Assembly (NCBI RefSeq): GCF_900108945.1
Contig: NZ_FNYE01000010.1
Span: 158,979 to 222,978 of the forward strand
Source of the DNA: Paraburkholderia diazotrophica
GTDB taxonomy: Bacteria; Pseudomonadota; Gammaproteobacteria; Burkholderiales; Burkholderiaceae
DNA length: 64,000 nt
Direction: 5' to 3'
Part shown: positions 1-8,954 of the stretch, piece after piece
How the letters are laid out: every line of letters begins with the position of its first letter
How positions within the stretch are numbered: position 1 is the stretch's first letter
Notes under the pieces: generated by a model
Databases searched by the model: none
What the model was told of the DNA's origin: nothing
The model's input: the letters and a program-made list of their open reading frames with translations, nothing else
Translations under genes and position numbers: made by a program

Positions 1-54
1 AAGCGCGATGTGCGACGCTGCTGACGAAGCAAACGGATTCAGCGCCACTCACGC

Positions 55-1020
55 CTAGCGCAGATCGGCGCGCAACTCGCGCACGCCACGCCCCAGGCGC
101 TGACGTAGCAGCGTTCGCAGCGTCGCGCCGTCGACATAACCGACTTCGGTGGCGATCGCTTCGAGGTCGAGGCCGCTGCCATGCAGAAGCGATTGCGCGC
201 GCTCGACGCGCAAGTCCTGAAAGTAGGCGAGCGGCGATTTTCCGAGCACCTCCTGGCAACGGCGCTGCAACGTGCGCGGGCTGGTCGCGAGCGCGGCGGC
301 GGCTTCCTGCAGCGAGAAGCCTTCCTTCAGATGATCGCGTGCCCATCGCTCGAAACGCTCGATCAAAGGGTCCGCCAGCGCCAGATGATTGGGGATGATG
401 TACGGCGCCTGCAGTGAGCGGATGTCGGCGAGCAGGTAACGTGAGACGAGTGTGGCCAGCTCCGGGCTTGCCTTGCGGATCAGCCAGAGCGCGAGATCGA
501 GGTGCCCCATCGCTGCGCCTGCCGTCACGCCGATATCGGTCGCCACGAGCATGCGCGATTCGTCGAGCGAGACATTCGGATAGCGTTGCCTGAAGAGCGG
601 CGCGAGCGACCAGGTCGTCGTCGCTTCCCGATGATCGAGCAGTCCCGCTTCGGCGAGCAGAAACGTCCCGATACACGACGCGGCGATGAACGCGCCCTGA
701 TCCCGCCACTTCTGCAATTGCTCGGTGGCCTGCTTTACATCCGCGCGTTCCAGCGCGGGAAGCAGTACGTCCGGAGTCGTTGCGCCGAGTGCGGGAACGA
801 CGACCCAATCCGGCTTCAGCGCGGGCGTGATCGCTTGCACGGGGATCGCGAAGCCGTGCCCCGAGCGCACTCTCTTGCGCACGCCCACGACTGTCACGTC
901 GAAGCGCGGCGCCCCGCCCATCGCGCGTGAAGCCAGCTTGTTCGCGGCTCCGAGCGCATCGAGCGTCACGGCGAGCCCGGTATCGAAAACTCCATCGAGA
1001 GCGAGGACGGCGATACGCAT
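55..1020 (-). CDS. GlxA family transcriptional regulator (DJ-1/PfpI + AraC)
   Basis: A cytoplasmic DNA-binding regulator. The N-terminal ~190 residues form a DJ-1/PfpI (class I glutamine amidotransferase-like) domain that in this family serves as sensor; it contains the nucleophile-elbow-like stretch AASCIGTFLLAEAG. The last ~90 residues form an AraC helix-turn-helix pair (SLQEAAAALATSPRTLQRRCQEVLGKSP, then the second HTH with DLEAIATEVGYVDGATLRTLLRQ). The usual family start MRIAVLALDG places the ATG at 1020; the frame is open five codons further upstream, and neither start has a clear ribosome-binding site. Length of ~321 residues is normal. No effector or target can be deduced; the next gene, a LysR regulator, is on the same strand about 90 bp away. 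Confidence 0.9.
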   Translation of the reverse strand: MRIAVLALDGVFDTGLAVTLDALGAANKLASRAMGGAPRFDVTVVGVRKRVRSGHGFAIPVQAITPALKPDWVVVPALGATTPDVLLPALERADVKQATEQLQKWRDQGAFIAASCIGTFLLAEAGLLDHREATTTWSLAPLFRQRYPNVSLDESRMLVATDIGVTAGAAMGHLDLALWLIRKASPELATLVSRYLLADIRSLQAPYIIPNHLALADPLIERFERWARDHLKEGFSLQEAAAALATSPRTLQRRCQEVLGKSPLAYFQDLRVERAQSLLHGSGLDLEAIATEVGYVDGATLRTLLRQRLGRGVRELRADLR

Positions 1021-1109
1021 GGCGTAAATGACCATAAAGTTGTCATATGCGACGATACAGCTTTTGAAGGCTACATTGGACTCCGTCAGGGATCGACGTG
1101 CAGAACCAG

Positions 1110-2036
1110 TCAGCCGCGCCTTGTCGTGCTTTTTCGCTGCTTGCCGCTCCGCGCAGTGGGCCGCGAATCATTATCGTGCCCATGCAGCGGTTCGTCATAT
1201 GAGGTAGCGACCGCGCGCAGACCGTGCCGGACCCGGTCGATGACGTGCCCCTCCTGTCGTCTCGCGTAGACGGCATACGCGGACCACGAAAACTCCGGTG
1301 CGCCGTTGACGAGCCGCAGACGGCCGTCCGCCAGAAACGGTTGCGCGGTGCCGATACGAAAATAGCCCGATCCTCCCACCGACAACAAATAAGTAAGCGC
1401 CAATGGGCCGAGCGAAATGGAAACGGGCGGATTGCTCAGTTCGGGAAAGGCCGCGTGGTGATTCGCCGCAAAGCTCGGACCCCAATCGACGAACACATAC
1501 TCCGCAGGGTCCATCGCGGCGTCCGGCGCGGTCGTCACCATGACCAGCCGTTCCTCGACCAGCAACTCCGAAATCAGATCCGGACGTTGCGGCGGATTGT
1601 AGAGAACGGCAATGTCGAGTGAGCCCTCGTGCACGCGATCGAGCAATCGCATCGGACTGTCGACCTCCGCCCGCAACGCAATCTCCGGGCACTCGCGATG
1701 CATCCAGATAAGCCAGTCGGTGAGAAGCGGATGCCACAAGCTGAGCTCACCACCGAGACTCACGCCCTCTTCCCGTCCGGGCGGCAGCGCGACATGCTGG
1801 CGGGCCTGCTCCCACACCTGAACCAGGGTCGTCGCGTGCTGGACGAAGCGCTCGCCTGCCGTCGTCAGGCGCGCGCCCGCCTTGTTACGCACAAAAAGCC
1901 GGCGTCCAAGCTGTTCCTCCAGCGTGCGGATTCGTGCGCTTACCGCCGTCTGCGTGAGGTGCAGGCGCTCGGCGGCCGAGATGAAGCTGCCGCTCGCCGA
2001 GACTTCCAGGAAGGTGCGCGCCAGGATGATGTCCAT
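1110..2036 (-). CDS. LysR family transcriptional regulator
   Basis: A LysR-type regulator of 308 residues. The N-terminal winged HTH is clear (MDIILARTFLEVSASGSFISAAERLHLTQTAVSARIRTLEEQLGRRLFVR), followed by a linker helix and a substrate-binding-like effector domain. The frame stays open to 2165, but residues before MDI do not resemble the family, so the ATG at 2036 is chosen. The C-terminus ends in a basic tail. It is divergent from a small membrane protein gene starting at 2186, the usual arrangement for a LysR protein and its target. A TTGCA-N6-TGCAA repeat lies just upstream of its start. The effector is unknown. Confidence 0.9.
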   Translation of the reverse strand: MDIILARTFLEVSASGSFISAAERLHLTQTAVSARIRTLEEQLGRRLFVRNKAGARLTTAGERFVQHATTLVQVWEQARQHVALPPGREEGVSLGGELSLWHPLLTDWLIWMHRECPEIALRAEVDSPMRLLDRVHEGSLDIAVLYNPPQRPDLISELLVEERLVMVTTAPDAAMDPAEYVFVDWGPSFAANHHAAFPELSNPPVSISLGPLALTYLLSVGGSGYFRIGTAQPFLADGRLRLVNGAPEFSWSAYAVYARRQEGHVIDRVRHGLRAVATSYDEPLHGHDNDSRPTARSGKQRKSTTRRG

Positions 2037-2054
2037 CGTTTCATAACAAAATTT

Positions 2055-2070
2055 TTGCACTGAATTGCAA
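2055..2070. promoter_or_regulatory. Candidate LysR-box between divergent genes
   Basis: The inverted repeat TTGCA-CTGAAT-TGCAA lies 19 bp upstream of the lysR start (2036) and about 115 bp upstream of the divergent gene at 2186. It has the size and symmetry expected of a LysR T-N11-A type site and sits in an AT-rich patch. Binding by the neighbouring regulator is inferred from position only. Confidence 0.45.
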
Positions 2071-2185
2071 TGATAATGCATTTGCCTATTGATACGAGCA
2101 ATCGGACAATGGTCATGAAGCGATCGAGGCTGAACTGTCCGGACGCTCATGACGCAGGACGGCAACTTGCATAAGAGGTGAACTC

Positions 2186-2491
2186 ATGATGGAACTGATC
2201 ATTGCGGGGGGAATGGCATTCGGTTTAGGAGCTTGGGCGACCGTATTGCTGGCAACGCATATTCCCGAGCAACTGCTTATCGGTGGACAGGATCACGGCC
2301 GATATGCGTACCTCGGCAAAAGCGATGACACTGCCGACGCAACGTCATCGAACAGCATCGACGTCAAACCGTTTCGTCCCGCATTCGCCGATGCGCGTTC
2401 GCGGGCGCGCCGTTACGCGAATCCACTTCGGGAAAGCCGCAGGCGTCGCGCGCTCGAGCAGGGAGTCATCCGCGTGACGATTACCGATTAA
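2186..2491 (+). CDS. Small membrane-anchored hypothetical protein
   Basis: A 101-residue protein of unrecognised family. Residues 2-26 are hydrophobic ([25 protein letters not shown]) and could form one membrane anchor or an uncleaved signal. The rest is hydrophilic, with a strongly basic stretch near residues 70-92 ([17 protein letters not shown]). The start ATG at 2186 has a good ribosome-binding site (AGAGGTG, 2174-2180). It is divergent from the LysR gene and shares a ~150-bp intergenic region with it, so it is the likeliest target of that regulator. No function can be assigned. Confidence 0.6.
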   Translation: MMELIIAGGMAFGLGAWATVLLATHIPEQLLIGGQDHGRYAYLGKSDDTADATSSNSIDVKPFRPAFADARSRARRYANPLRESRRRRALEQGVIRVTITD

Positions 2492-2691
2492 CTGCCAGGA
2501 TCGCGATGGCCTTACCTCGTGCGGCGAGCCGCATTGGCTCGAAGGATTGGAAAACGCGTCGATGCACGTCACCCTCTACCTCCCTCGCAACGACTAGCGC
2601 AACCCAAAGTCGTCGATAACGCGCGATATATGATCGAATTGAACTGCTAGCAGTGCACTTCTCATGTAGCGCCTTTCCTGGGAGACCGATG

Positions 2692-3027
2692 ATGGACGAT
2701 TCGATGTATCCGCTGCCGGACGCTGAGATTGCTGCCCGGCGTCGCGAACTTGCACCCGCTCCGCTCGCCGCATTCAAGGCGTTCACTGAAAGCGTCTTTG
2801 CGGACGGAGCGTTACCGGCAAAGACAAAAGAGCTGATCGCAATTGCGGTCGCCCATGTCACGCAGTGTCCCTATTGCATACGCGGACACACGAGAGCGGC
2901 TATGAAAGCGGGCGCGACCGACAACGAGATCATGGAGGCGATCTGGGTCGCGGCCGAGATGCGCGCAGGCGCTGCCTTCGCTCATTCGACTATCGCACTC
3001 GACATGATGAGGAAACAGCACAAATAG
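2692..3027 (+). CDS. AhpD-like / carboxymuconolactone decarboxylase family protein
   Basis: A ~111-residue alpha-helical protein of the CMD/AhpD family. The diagnostic segment is KELIAIAVAHVTQCPYCIRGHTRAAMKAGATDNEIMEAIWVAAEMRAGAAFAHS read in part: a CPYC redox pair followed three residues later by His, as in AhpD-type alkylhydroperoxidases. In those enzymes the CxxC pair and His carry out thiol-based peroxide reduction, so this protein is probably a small peroxidase-like redox protein. Two ATGs (2689 and 2692) follow a GGGAGA motif; 2692 gives the better spacing. The frame is also open from a GTG at 2653. It stands alone; a strong hairpin follows the stop codon. The electron donor is not identifiable here. 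Confidence 0.85.
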   Translation: MDDSMYPLPDAEIAARRRELAPAPLAAFKAFTESVFADGALPAKTKELIAIAVAHVTQCPYCIRGHTRAAMKAGATDNEIMEAIWVAAEMRAGAAFAHSTIALDMMRKQHK

Positions 3028-3034
3028 ACCGATA

Positions 3035-3075
3035 TTCGCTATGAGGCGTCATCACAGTGACGATCTCATAGCGAA
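3035..3075. terminator. Strong stem-loop downstream of the AhpD-like gene
   Basis: Perfect 11-bp arms TTCGCTATGAG (3035-3045) and CTCATAGCGAA (3065-3075) enclose a second inner inverted repeat CGTCA (3047-3051) and TGACG (3058-3062). It begins 7 bp after the stop codon of the AhpD-like gene. There is no U-run after it, so it may be a transcript-end or RNA-stability element rather than a classical intrinsic terminator. Confidence 0.5.
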
Positions 3076-3115
3076 ACACTGAAGCCGCTCTAATATGCGC
3101 ACGCGGGCGCGCCCG

Positions 3116-3151
3116 CGCCCTCGCCCTCGCCCTCGCCCTCGCCCTCGCCCT
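3116..3151. repeat. Hexanucleotide microsatellite (CGCCCT)x6
   Basis: Six perfect tandem copies of CGCCCT lie 65-100 bp upstream of the recQ start codon, inside the probable promoter or leader. Copy number of such repeats can change by slippage; here it would alter spacing rather than a reading frame. Confidence 0.9.
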
Positions 3152-3215
3152 CGGGCACATCGTATGCAAGAAGCCCCGCGTCACAAGAACGATAGACGCA
3201 AAGGGGAACACACTG

Positions 3216-5004
3216 ATGGCGGCATCGACGGGCGCCACAATGCAAGCGATGCTGCAGACGCTGCGCGAGGTCTTCGGCCTCGATTCGTTGCGGCCAGGCC
3301 AACGCGAGATCATCGAGAGCGTCATGCAGGGCCGGGATACGCTCGCCATTATGCCGACGGGGGCGGGCAAATCGTTGTGCTACCAACTGCCCGCGATGCA
3401 TCTGCGTGGCCTGACGCTCGTCGTTTCTCCGTTGATCGCGTTGATGAAAGACCAACGGGACAAGCTGGCCGCAGCGGGTGTCGACGCGTTGCAGATCAAC
3501 AGCACGTTAAAGGCGGACGAAGAACGCGACGCATACGAAAGGCTAAACACGGCATTGCGAGCGATCGTGTTCGTCACGCCGGAGCAGTTGGGCAAACCGT
3601 CACTGCTGGACGCACTCCGAGGCAGCCGCGAACGACCCAAGGGCACGCGAGACATCGAGCCCGTGCGCAAGCGCGTGAGTCTCGTTGTCGTCGACGAAGC
3701 GCATTGCGTTTCGCAATGGGGCCACGATTTCAGACCGGCCTTTCTGCAAATCGCCGATGCCGTCCGCAGTCTCGGGCGTCCGCCGATGCTCGCGTTGACG
3801 GCAACCGCAACATCGGCCGTCGTCGACGATATCGTGCGCTCGCTAGACATGCGCGAGCCGTGCGTGCTGCAAACAGGTATCTATCGCGAGAATCTGCACT
3901 ACAGCGTAATGCAAGTCTCCGTGTCGGGCGGCAAGGGACGCGCATCGGCGCGTTCCGCGCAGGCAAAGCTCTCCGCCATCCGCATGCTGCTCGCGCAAAG
4001 CGACGAACCCGGCATCATCTACACGGCGACCGTCCGCGAAGCAGAGCACCTGTCGGCGACGATCCGCGAATGGGGCGTGCCTGCCGCGCTGTATCACGGC
4101 CGGATCAGATCGCGCGAGCGGCAGGAGGCGCAGGACCAGTTCATGCGCGGAACCGCACGCGTGATGGTCGCAACGAACGCATTTGGGATGGGCATCGACA
4201 AAGGCGACATTCGCTTTGTCGTCCACTATCAGATGCCGGGCAGCATCGACGCCTACTACCAGGAAACCGGACGCGCGGGACGCGACGGCGAAGCAGCCCA
4301 GTGCGTGCTGCTGTTCGATCTGAATGACCGGCGCGTCCAGCAGTTCCTGATGCTCGGCCGCTATCCTGACCGCGAGCTCGTCGAACGCGTGCACCACGCG
4401 CTTGCGCAATTCGACACGACATCGACGACAGGCGTGAGCACGCACGAACTCGCACAGGCGATCGGCGATATCGGACGCAACAAGCTCCAGGTTGCGCTCA
4501 GGATTCTGCTCGACGCGGGACTGGTAGCGCGCAACCGCGCGCGCCGGTATGTGCTGCGCGATGAGGCGCAAGACGACGATGCGCTCGCAGCAGCGCTAGA
4601 ACGATACGGTGAACTGGCCGGGCGCGACCGTGCCGCTTCAACAGATGATCGACTACGCGCAGACGGGCAGATGCCGCTGGCGCACGATCCTCGAATACTT
4701 CGGTTATAGCGATGAGTTCGAGCGATGCGGCACATGCGACAACTGCCTGAATCCGCCGCATATCGAGCCCGTACGAGAACCTGTTACCGCGCAAGGCCGC
4801 ATGCTGGATACCGCGCGCAGGACGCTCGACGCGCAGCGCGGCTTTGCGCGCGGCCAGGCGGTTCGCGTGCGGAAATACGGCACGGGCCAGGTAGCGTTTG
4901 CGACGGCGGAACAGGTCGCGGTGCTGTTTCCCGATGGAACGACGCGCACTTTTCTCTCACGCTTCGTCAAGCCCGTCGATGCTGAACGCCGCGCTTCTCG
5001 CTAG
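3216..5004 (+). pseudogene. recQ: RecQ-family ATP-dependent DNA helicase, interrupted by a frameshift
   Basis: A superfamily 2 3'-5' DNA helicase used in recombination and repair. In the first frame (3216-4709) are Walker A MPTGAGKS (GAGKS at residues 49-53), the DEAH box (160-163, VVVDEAHCVSQWGHDFRP) and the SF2 motif VI segment with QETGRAGRDG. The RecQ zinc-binding region is in the next frame (4609-5004): CRWRTILEYFGYSDEFERCGTCDNC carries the Cys ligands. Removing one base within 4632-4638 would join GRDRA to LQQMIDYAQ and restore a ~595-aa protein. As written, the first frame ends at 4709 after an unrelated 22-residue tail and has no zinc domain. The start has an AAGGGG site at 3201. It is either a recent inactivation, a sequencing error or a truncated product; this may be a second RecQ paralogue. 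Confidence 0.85.
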
Positions 5005-5125
5005 CCGTGTCGAGGCCGCTTCGCCTATCCGGATAGCGTCCAGGCAAAGGCCGCGAGGTGTACTCGTGCTGCGCGGAACGCGCATTGCTCGAACGATAGC
5101 GAACCGATCAACCATGGAGGCTCGT

Positions 5126-5311
5126 ATGTCCACTGGCAAGAAGGAGCAGCACCCGAACAGCGACAAGCCGGAGCATGTCGTCGACAAGGCGATTGAAGAC
5201 ACCTTTCCGGCAAGCGACGCACCGGCGACGGGCGGCACGACGCGGATCGAGTCTGACAAAGACACACGCGATAAAGGCAAACCCGAGCGATCAAAGGACG
5301 AAAAGCACTGA
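5126..5311 (+). CDS. Small acidic/basic conserved protein with DTFPASD motif
   Basis: A 61-residue, highly charged, probably disordered protein. It contains the segment DKAIEDTFPASDAPA, a motif I recognise from small uncharacterised proteins of many proteobacteria. There is no signal peptide or membrane segment, and no cysteine. The ATG at 5126 follows a GGAGG site (5116-5120), supporting translation from here rather than from the longer open frame upstream. It is a single gene between recQ and the dioxygenase. Function is unknown; Lys/Asp/Ser-rich composition resembles stress-associated small proteins, but that is only an impression. Confidence 0.75.
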   Translation: MSTGKKEQHPNSDKPEHVVDKAIEDTFPASDAPATGGTTRIESDKDTRDKGKPERSKDEKH

Positions 5312-5565
5312 GGTGTTCGACACGGCGAGCGTGAAGCAATCGCCATGAACCGGACGCAGAAACGAGCAGACGTTATGCGTCGCCGGAGGATACCGGTTGT
5401 CGATGGGTCGAAGGCGTTGCCATCCTTCGGCGGGCACGAGGACTCGGATCATTAGCCGCGAACGTAAAAATGCGTCGCGGCACGGTTCGGCTCTTGTCAT
5501 ACCTCCGACAAGAACGCCCGTGACAATAACGGGTTTCCGCTCGTTGCCACGACGCTTCCTCCACG

Positions 5566-6450
5566 ATGTCGACTACCGTTGATTTTCCCGCGCCGGTGCG
5601 CGACTGGATCTTGCACAATCTCACGCGCGGCGTCGACGCGCGGTCCGTGGTCAATGAACTCGTCAGCCACAAGACGGCTGTCGAAGTGGCGGCCGCAATG
5701 GTCGATGCCGTCGCCTCAGCCCTGCTGTACGGCACATCGCTGCCAGGCGAGCGGCTGGAGATAGGCGGCGCACCCGTCAGCTACGAGCCCGAGCCGCTGC
5801 GTGTGCCCGAAGGCCCGCTGATCCGCCTCGGCGAGCGGGAGGTGCGCGTGCTGTTGCGCCTGCAACGGCCCGCTGCCGTCCTCTTTGCGGACTTGCTCGG
5901 CGCAGACGAATGCGACGAACTCATTGAGCTCGCCCGTCCTCGCCTCATCCGCTCGACCGTCATCGATCCCGTCACGGGCCGCAATATCGTGGCCGGCCAT
6001 CGCAGCAGCGACGGCATGTTCTTTCGTCCGCGCGAGACACCGTTGATTGAACGCATCGAGGAGCGCATCGCGGAACTTACCGGATTCCCTGTCGAAAACG
6101 GCGAAGGCCTGCAGATGCTTCGTTACGAGGCGGGCGCGGAATCGACGCCCCATGTCGACTACCTCGTCCCCGGCAACGACGCGAATCAGGAGTCGATCGA
6201 GCGCAGCGGTCAGCGCGTGGGCACCCTGCTCATGTATCTGAATGACGTCGAGTCCGGCGGCGAAACGGTCTTTCCGCAAGTGGGCTGGTCAGTCGTGCCG
6301 CAACGTGGCCAGGGATTCTATTTCGAGTACGGCAACCGTTCCGGCCGTTGCGATCCGGCATCGCTGCACGCGAGCGCGCCATTACGCATCGGCGAAAAAT
6401 GGGTGGCGACGAAGTGGATACGTTCGCGGCAATTCGTGCCGCGCGGCTAG
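5566..6450 (+). CDS. 2OG-Fe(II) oxygenase, prolyl 4-hydroxylase-like
   Basis: A 294-residue Fe(II)/2-oxoglutarate-dependent dioxygenase of the prolyl 4-hydroxylase (P4Hc) type. The iron-binding triad is HVD (His196, Asp198) and the distal His268 (in SLHASAPL); Lys278 in GEKWVATKW matches the residue that holds the 2-oxoglutarate carboxylate. The jelly-roll core begins near residue 100 with FADLLGADECDELIELA; the first ~90 residues are an extra domain seen in bacterial relatives. No signal peptide is visible, so it is probably cytoplasmic. The natural substrate is unknown; bacterial members hydroxylate prolyl residues in proteins or free amino acids. It is monocistronic and faces the convergent lipoprotein gene at 6588. 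Confidence 0.9.
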   Translation: MSTTVDFPAPVRDWILHNLTRGVDARSVVNELVSHKTAVEVAAAMVDAVASALLYGTSLPGERLEIGGAPVSYEPEPLRVPEGPLIRLGEREVRVLLRLQRPAAVLFADLLGADECDELIELARPRLIRSTVIDPVTGRNIVAGHRSSDGMFFRPRETPLIERIEERIAELTGFPVENGEGLQMLRYEAGAESTPHVDYLVPGNDANQESIERSGQRVGTLLMYLNDVESGGETVFPQVGWSVVPQRGQGFYFEYGNRSGRCDPASLHASAPLRIGEKWVATKWIRSRQFVPRG

Positions 6451-6545
6451 TCAGTTCGGTACGTCGGCAAGCGCCATGCTCTGCGCCGAAGCTAGCGGGC
6501 GCAACCATCGCCCTGCCTATGCGCTCGGCGATAACGTAACTCTGG

Positions 6546-6580
6546 CGAGCCGGGCCTGTGTGACCCGCACACCCGGCTCG
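6546..6580. terminator. Inverted repeat between convergent genes
   Basis: Arms CGAGCCGGG (6546-6554) and CCCGGCTCG (6572-6580) form a perfect 9-bp stem between the converging dioxygenase gene (ends 6450) and lipoprotein gene (ends 6588). It lacks a U-run on either strand, so termination is inferred from position. Confidence 0.45.
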
Positions 6581-6587
6581 TGCAAGT

Positions 6588-7259
6588 TCAACGCTGGAAG
6601 ATCTCGTCGGCGACCCAGCCATTCGACGTCAGATGCACGCCTTCGCGCAACTGCATCTTGCCCTCGCCTTCGATCACGCGCGCGAGCATCGGGAAGACGC
6701 GGCGCACGTCGTCGTTCTTTGTCCACGGCGCCGGCTCGATCTTGTACGTGTAGATCACCGACGTGGCCGTCTGCCCATTTTGCGTGACGGGCGACTCCCA
6801 TCCGACAACCTTGTCGAGCTTGAGCGTCGCCACACAGAGATCGGCCGGATGCGTGACGCGCGACGTCCCCGTCGCGATGACGACGGGGATGTGCAGGTAG
6901 TACTTCTGACCTTCCGCCGTGAGTTCGTAGGAGCGCGCGTTCGCGGTGATCTTCTTGCCGCTCTCGTCCTTGCGTTCGACGACGACGTCCTTGCCCGCGA
7001 CGAGCCCGATCTTCTCGAGCACGGGCATCTGCACTGCGTCGCGGCTCTTCGCGGCCTGGTCGTCGGTCGTCACGTAGATCGGCCAGTCGTATTTCGCAAC
7101 GCACAGATGGCCGCGTTTCGCGAGGAAGTCGTTGATCGTCGTGGTGAAATTGTCGATGCTCGCGTCCTGCGTCTTGTCATGGCAGCCGCTGAACAGCACA
7201 ACGGTAATCAGGGAAGCCGTGACGCATGCATGGCGCGCGGCAGTGGAACGTCGCTTCAT
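6588..7259 (-). CDS. Hypothetical lipoprotein
   Basis: A 223-residue secreted lipoprotein of unrecognised family. The signal peptide is clear (MKRRSTAARHACVTASLITVVLFSGC), with a lipobox at LFSGC, so the mature protein should be attached to a membrane on its periplasmic face. The mature part has two more cysteines in short LCVA segments, RGHLCVAKYDWP and PADLCVATLKLD, which could form a disulfide. ATG at 7259 is chosen because it begins the signal peptide; the frame extends 16 codons further. It lies downstream of the cytochrome c peroxidase-like gene on the same strand (76 bp). No function can be proposed. Confidence 0.7.
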   Translation of the reverse strand: MKRRSTAARHACVTASLITVVLFSGCHDKTQDASIDNFTTTINDFLAKRGHLCVAKYDWPIYVTTDDQAAKSRDAVQMPVLEKIGLVAGKDVVVERKDESGKKITANARSYELTAEGQKYYLHIPVVIATGTSRVTHPADLCVATLKLDKVVGWESPVTQNGQTATSVIYTYKIEPAPWTKNDDVRRVFPMLARVIEGEGKMQLREGVHLTSNGWVADEIFQR

Positions 7260-7335
7260 GGTGTTGTTGCTCTGGTTAGGTGTTGCGAAAGTGCGTGCAG
7301 CGCGCACCGCTAGAGCAGCCGTCCGCGCATCGTGA

Positions 7336-8763
7336 TCAGTTCACACAGGCTCCGCTCGTCGGCGGCGTTGCAGGCGCCTGATAGCCATCCGTCAGCGCGT
7401 TCAGGAAGCAGATCACGTCCTGAATGTTCTGCTCGCTCATCACCGGCGCGGAATGGAATGCGCGCGGCTGCGTGCCGCTGCCGAGCGTGTTGCTGCCGCC
7501 GTCGCCCGTGCCCATCGGCACTTCCTCGTCGACGTTGCCCTGATAAGCCGTCGGCAGGTCGTTGAAGGTCGACACGGCCGCACCCGATGCATACGTCGGG
7601 AAGAGCGCGTAGGTCGGGTTCTGCGCGACGTTGCTCGTGTCGCCGCCCTTGCTCGGATACCAGTACTCCGGATTCGTATCGCGCGTGTTGTAGAAGTGGA
7701 CGACCTGCGTGAGCGAATGGAACACGCCGTTGTGGAAGAACGCGGTGCGCGTCGCCACGTTGCGCAGTGTCGGCACCTTGAACAGTCCGCAATACGAATC
7801 GGCCGCGCCGGGCGCGCTCGGCGCATGATCCGTACGAAACGGTCCGCACAGGCCCATGTCGTAGTACGACGCGTCGGCGTTGGCGGGGATCGGGCTGGGG
7901 TTGTTCGGAATCTGCGTATCGTTGCGCGGCAGCCCGAGCGACTGATACGTGAAGTCGGTCATCAGGCCCACGCTGCCGTTGAAGTTTGCGCCGGCATAGT
8001 GACATGCCGAGCAGTTCGCGGTGTCGTTGAAGACGACGAGGCCGCGCAACTCGGCCGCCGTCAGCGTGCCGCCGATCTTGTTGCTCAGGTACAGATCGAA
8101 CTTGCTCGAATAGGGATGAAGCGTCGGCTCTTCGCTCTGGAATGCCTGCAGTGCCTTGCCGATACTCGCGAACGCCGTGTCGGTATTGGCGAATACGCCT
8201 GCGCCGAACGCCTGCTGGAACAACGCCGCGTACGACGCATTCTGCACAGCCTGGACCACGCTCGCCTTCGAAGAGTTGTTCATCTCGATCGGATTGAGCA
8301 GCGGAAGAGCCGGCTGGTCGGCGAGCGAATCGGTGCGGCCGTCCCACATGAAGCCGCCACCGGGCGCGTTCTGCGACACGCCATCCGGATTCTCCGCGTT
8401 ATCGGCATAAGCGGGCGTCATGTCCTTGTAACGCAGCGACGGCACGGCGCGCACACCGGCCTGTGACGGATCGGACCCGAGCTGCACCGCAAGACTGTTC
8501 GGCGGACCATATGCAAACGCCGGGTTGTGACAGCTCGCGCACGACATGTTCTTGTTGCCGGACAGGTTCTGATCGAAGAACAGTTGCCGGCCGACCTGCG
8601 CGGCAACACTGAGCGTGACCGTGGGCGTGGATGCCGGCGTGGATGTCGATGTAGACGAGCCGCCACCCGATGAAGCCGACGACGCGTCGTTGCTTCCACC
8701 GCCGCCGCACGCGGCCAGGATCAGCGAGAACGCGCATAGGGCGCCAGCATAGAGTTTGCGCAT
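7336..8763 (-). CDS. Di-heme cytochrome c peroxidase (MauG/CcpA-like) lipoprotein
   Basis: A 475-residue di-heme c-type protein of the bacterial cytochrome c peroxidase/MauG superfamily. The two CxxCH heme sites are CASCH (residues 75-79) and CSACH (251-255), with the usual ~175-residue spacing. The N-terminus is a lipoprotein signal peptide with lipobox LAAC (Cys19), followed by a Gly/Ser/Thr linker, so it is anchored and periplasmic. Members either reduce H2O2 with electrons from small cytochromes or oxidise protein side chains. The 191-bp gap to the upstream phosphoesterase contains a terminator-like hairpin, so it may have its own promoter. Longer than simple Ccp proteins (~330 aa), it may be a MauG-type oxidase; the donor is unknown. 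Confidence 0.88.
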   Translation of the reverse strand: MRKLYAGALCAFSLILAACGGGGSNDASSASSGGGSSTSTSTPASTPTVTLSVAAQVGRQLFFDQNLSGNKNMSCASCHNPAFAYGPPNSLAVQLGSDPSQAGVRAVPSLRYKDMTPAYADNAENPDGVSQNAPGGGFMWDGRTDSLADQPALPLLNPIEMNNSSKASVVQAVQNASYAALFQQAFGAGVFANTDTAFASIGKALQAFQSEEPTLHPYSSKFDLYLSNKIGGTLTAAELRGLVVFNDTANCSACHYAGANFNGSVGLMTDFTYQSLGLPRNDTQIPNNPSPIPANADASYYDMGLCGPFRTDHAPSAPGAADSYCGLFKVPTLRNVATRTAFFHNGVFHSLTQVVHFYNTRDTNPEYWYPSKGGDTSNVAQNPTYALFPTYASGAAVSTFNDLPTAYQGNVDEEVPMGTGDGGSNTLGSGTQPRAFHSAPVMSEQNIQDVICFLNALTDGYQAPATPPTSGACVN

Positions 8764-8921
8764 GTCGATTTCCTGTTCTTTGTTTTGTCTGGTTGCGTGT
8801 GGCCTTCAGCCCCATGCGCGATAAAAGGATGAGGCGACCCAATGAAACGGCTAGCCGAAACAGGCGGCCCGCTCGAGAGCGGACCACCATCCGGCGATGC
8901 AAGAGGAGCAAGAACCAATGG

Positions 8922-8945
8922 CGGGAGGCGGCAAGCCGCCTCCCG
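8922..8945 (-). terminator. Terminator-like hairpin after the phosphoesterase gene
   Basis: An 11-bp GC-rich stem, CGGGAGGCGGC (8922-8932) and GCCGCCTCCCG (8935-8945), begins 10 bp beyond the phosphoesterase stop codon. On the minus strand it is followed by a U-rich stretch. It probably ends or attenuates transcription before the cytochrome c peroxidase-like gene. Confidence 0.65.
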
Positions 8946-8954
8946 GGCCGCTTC

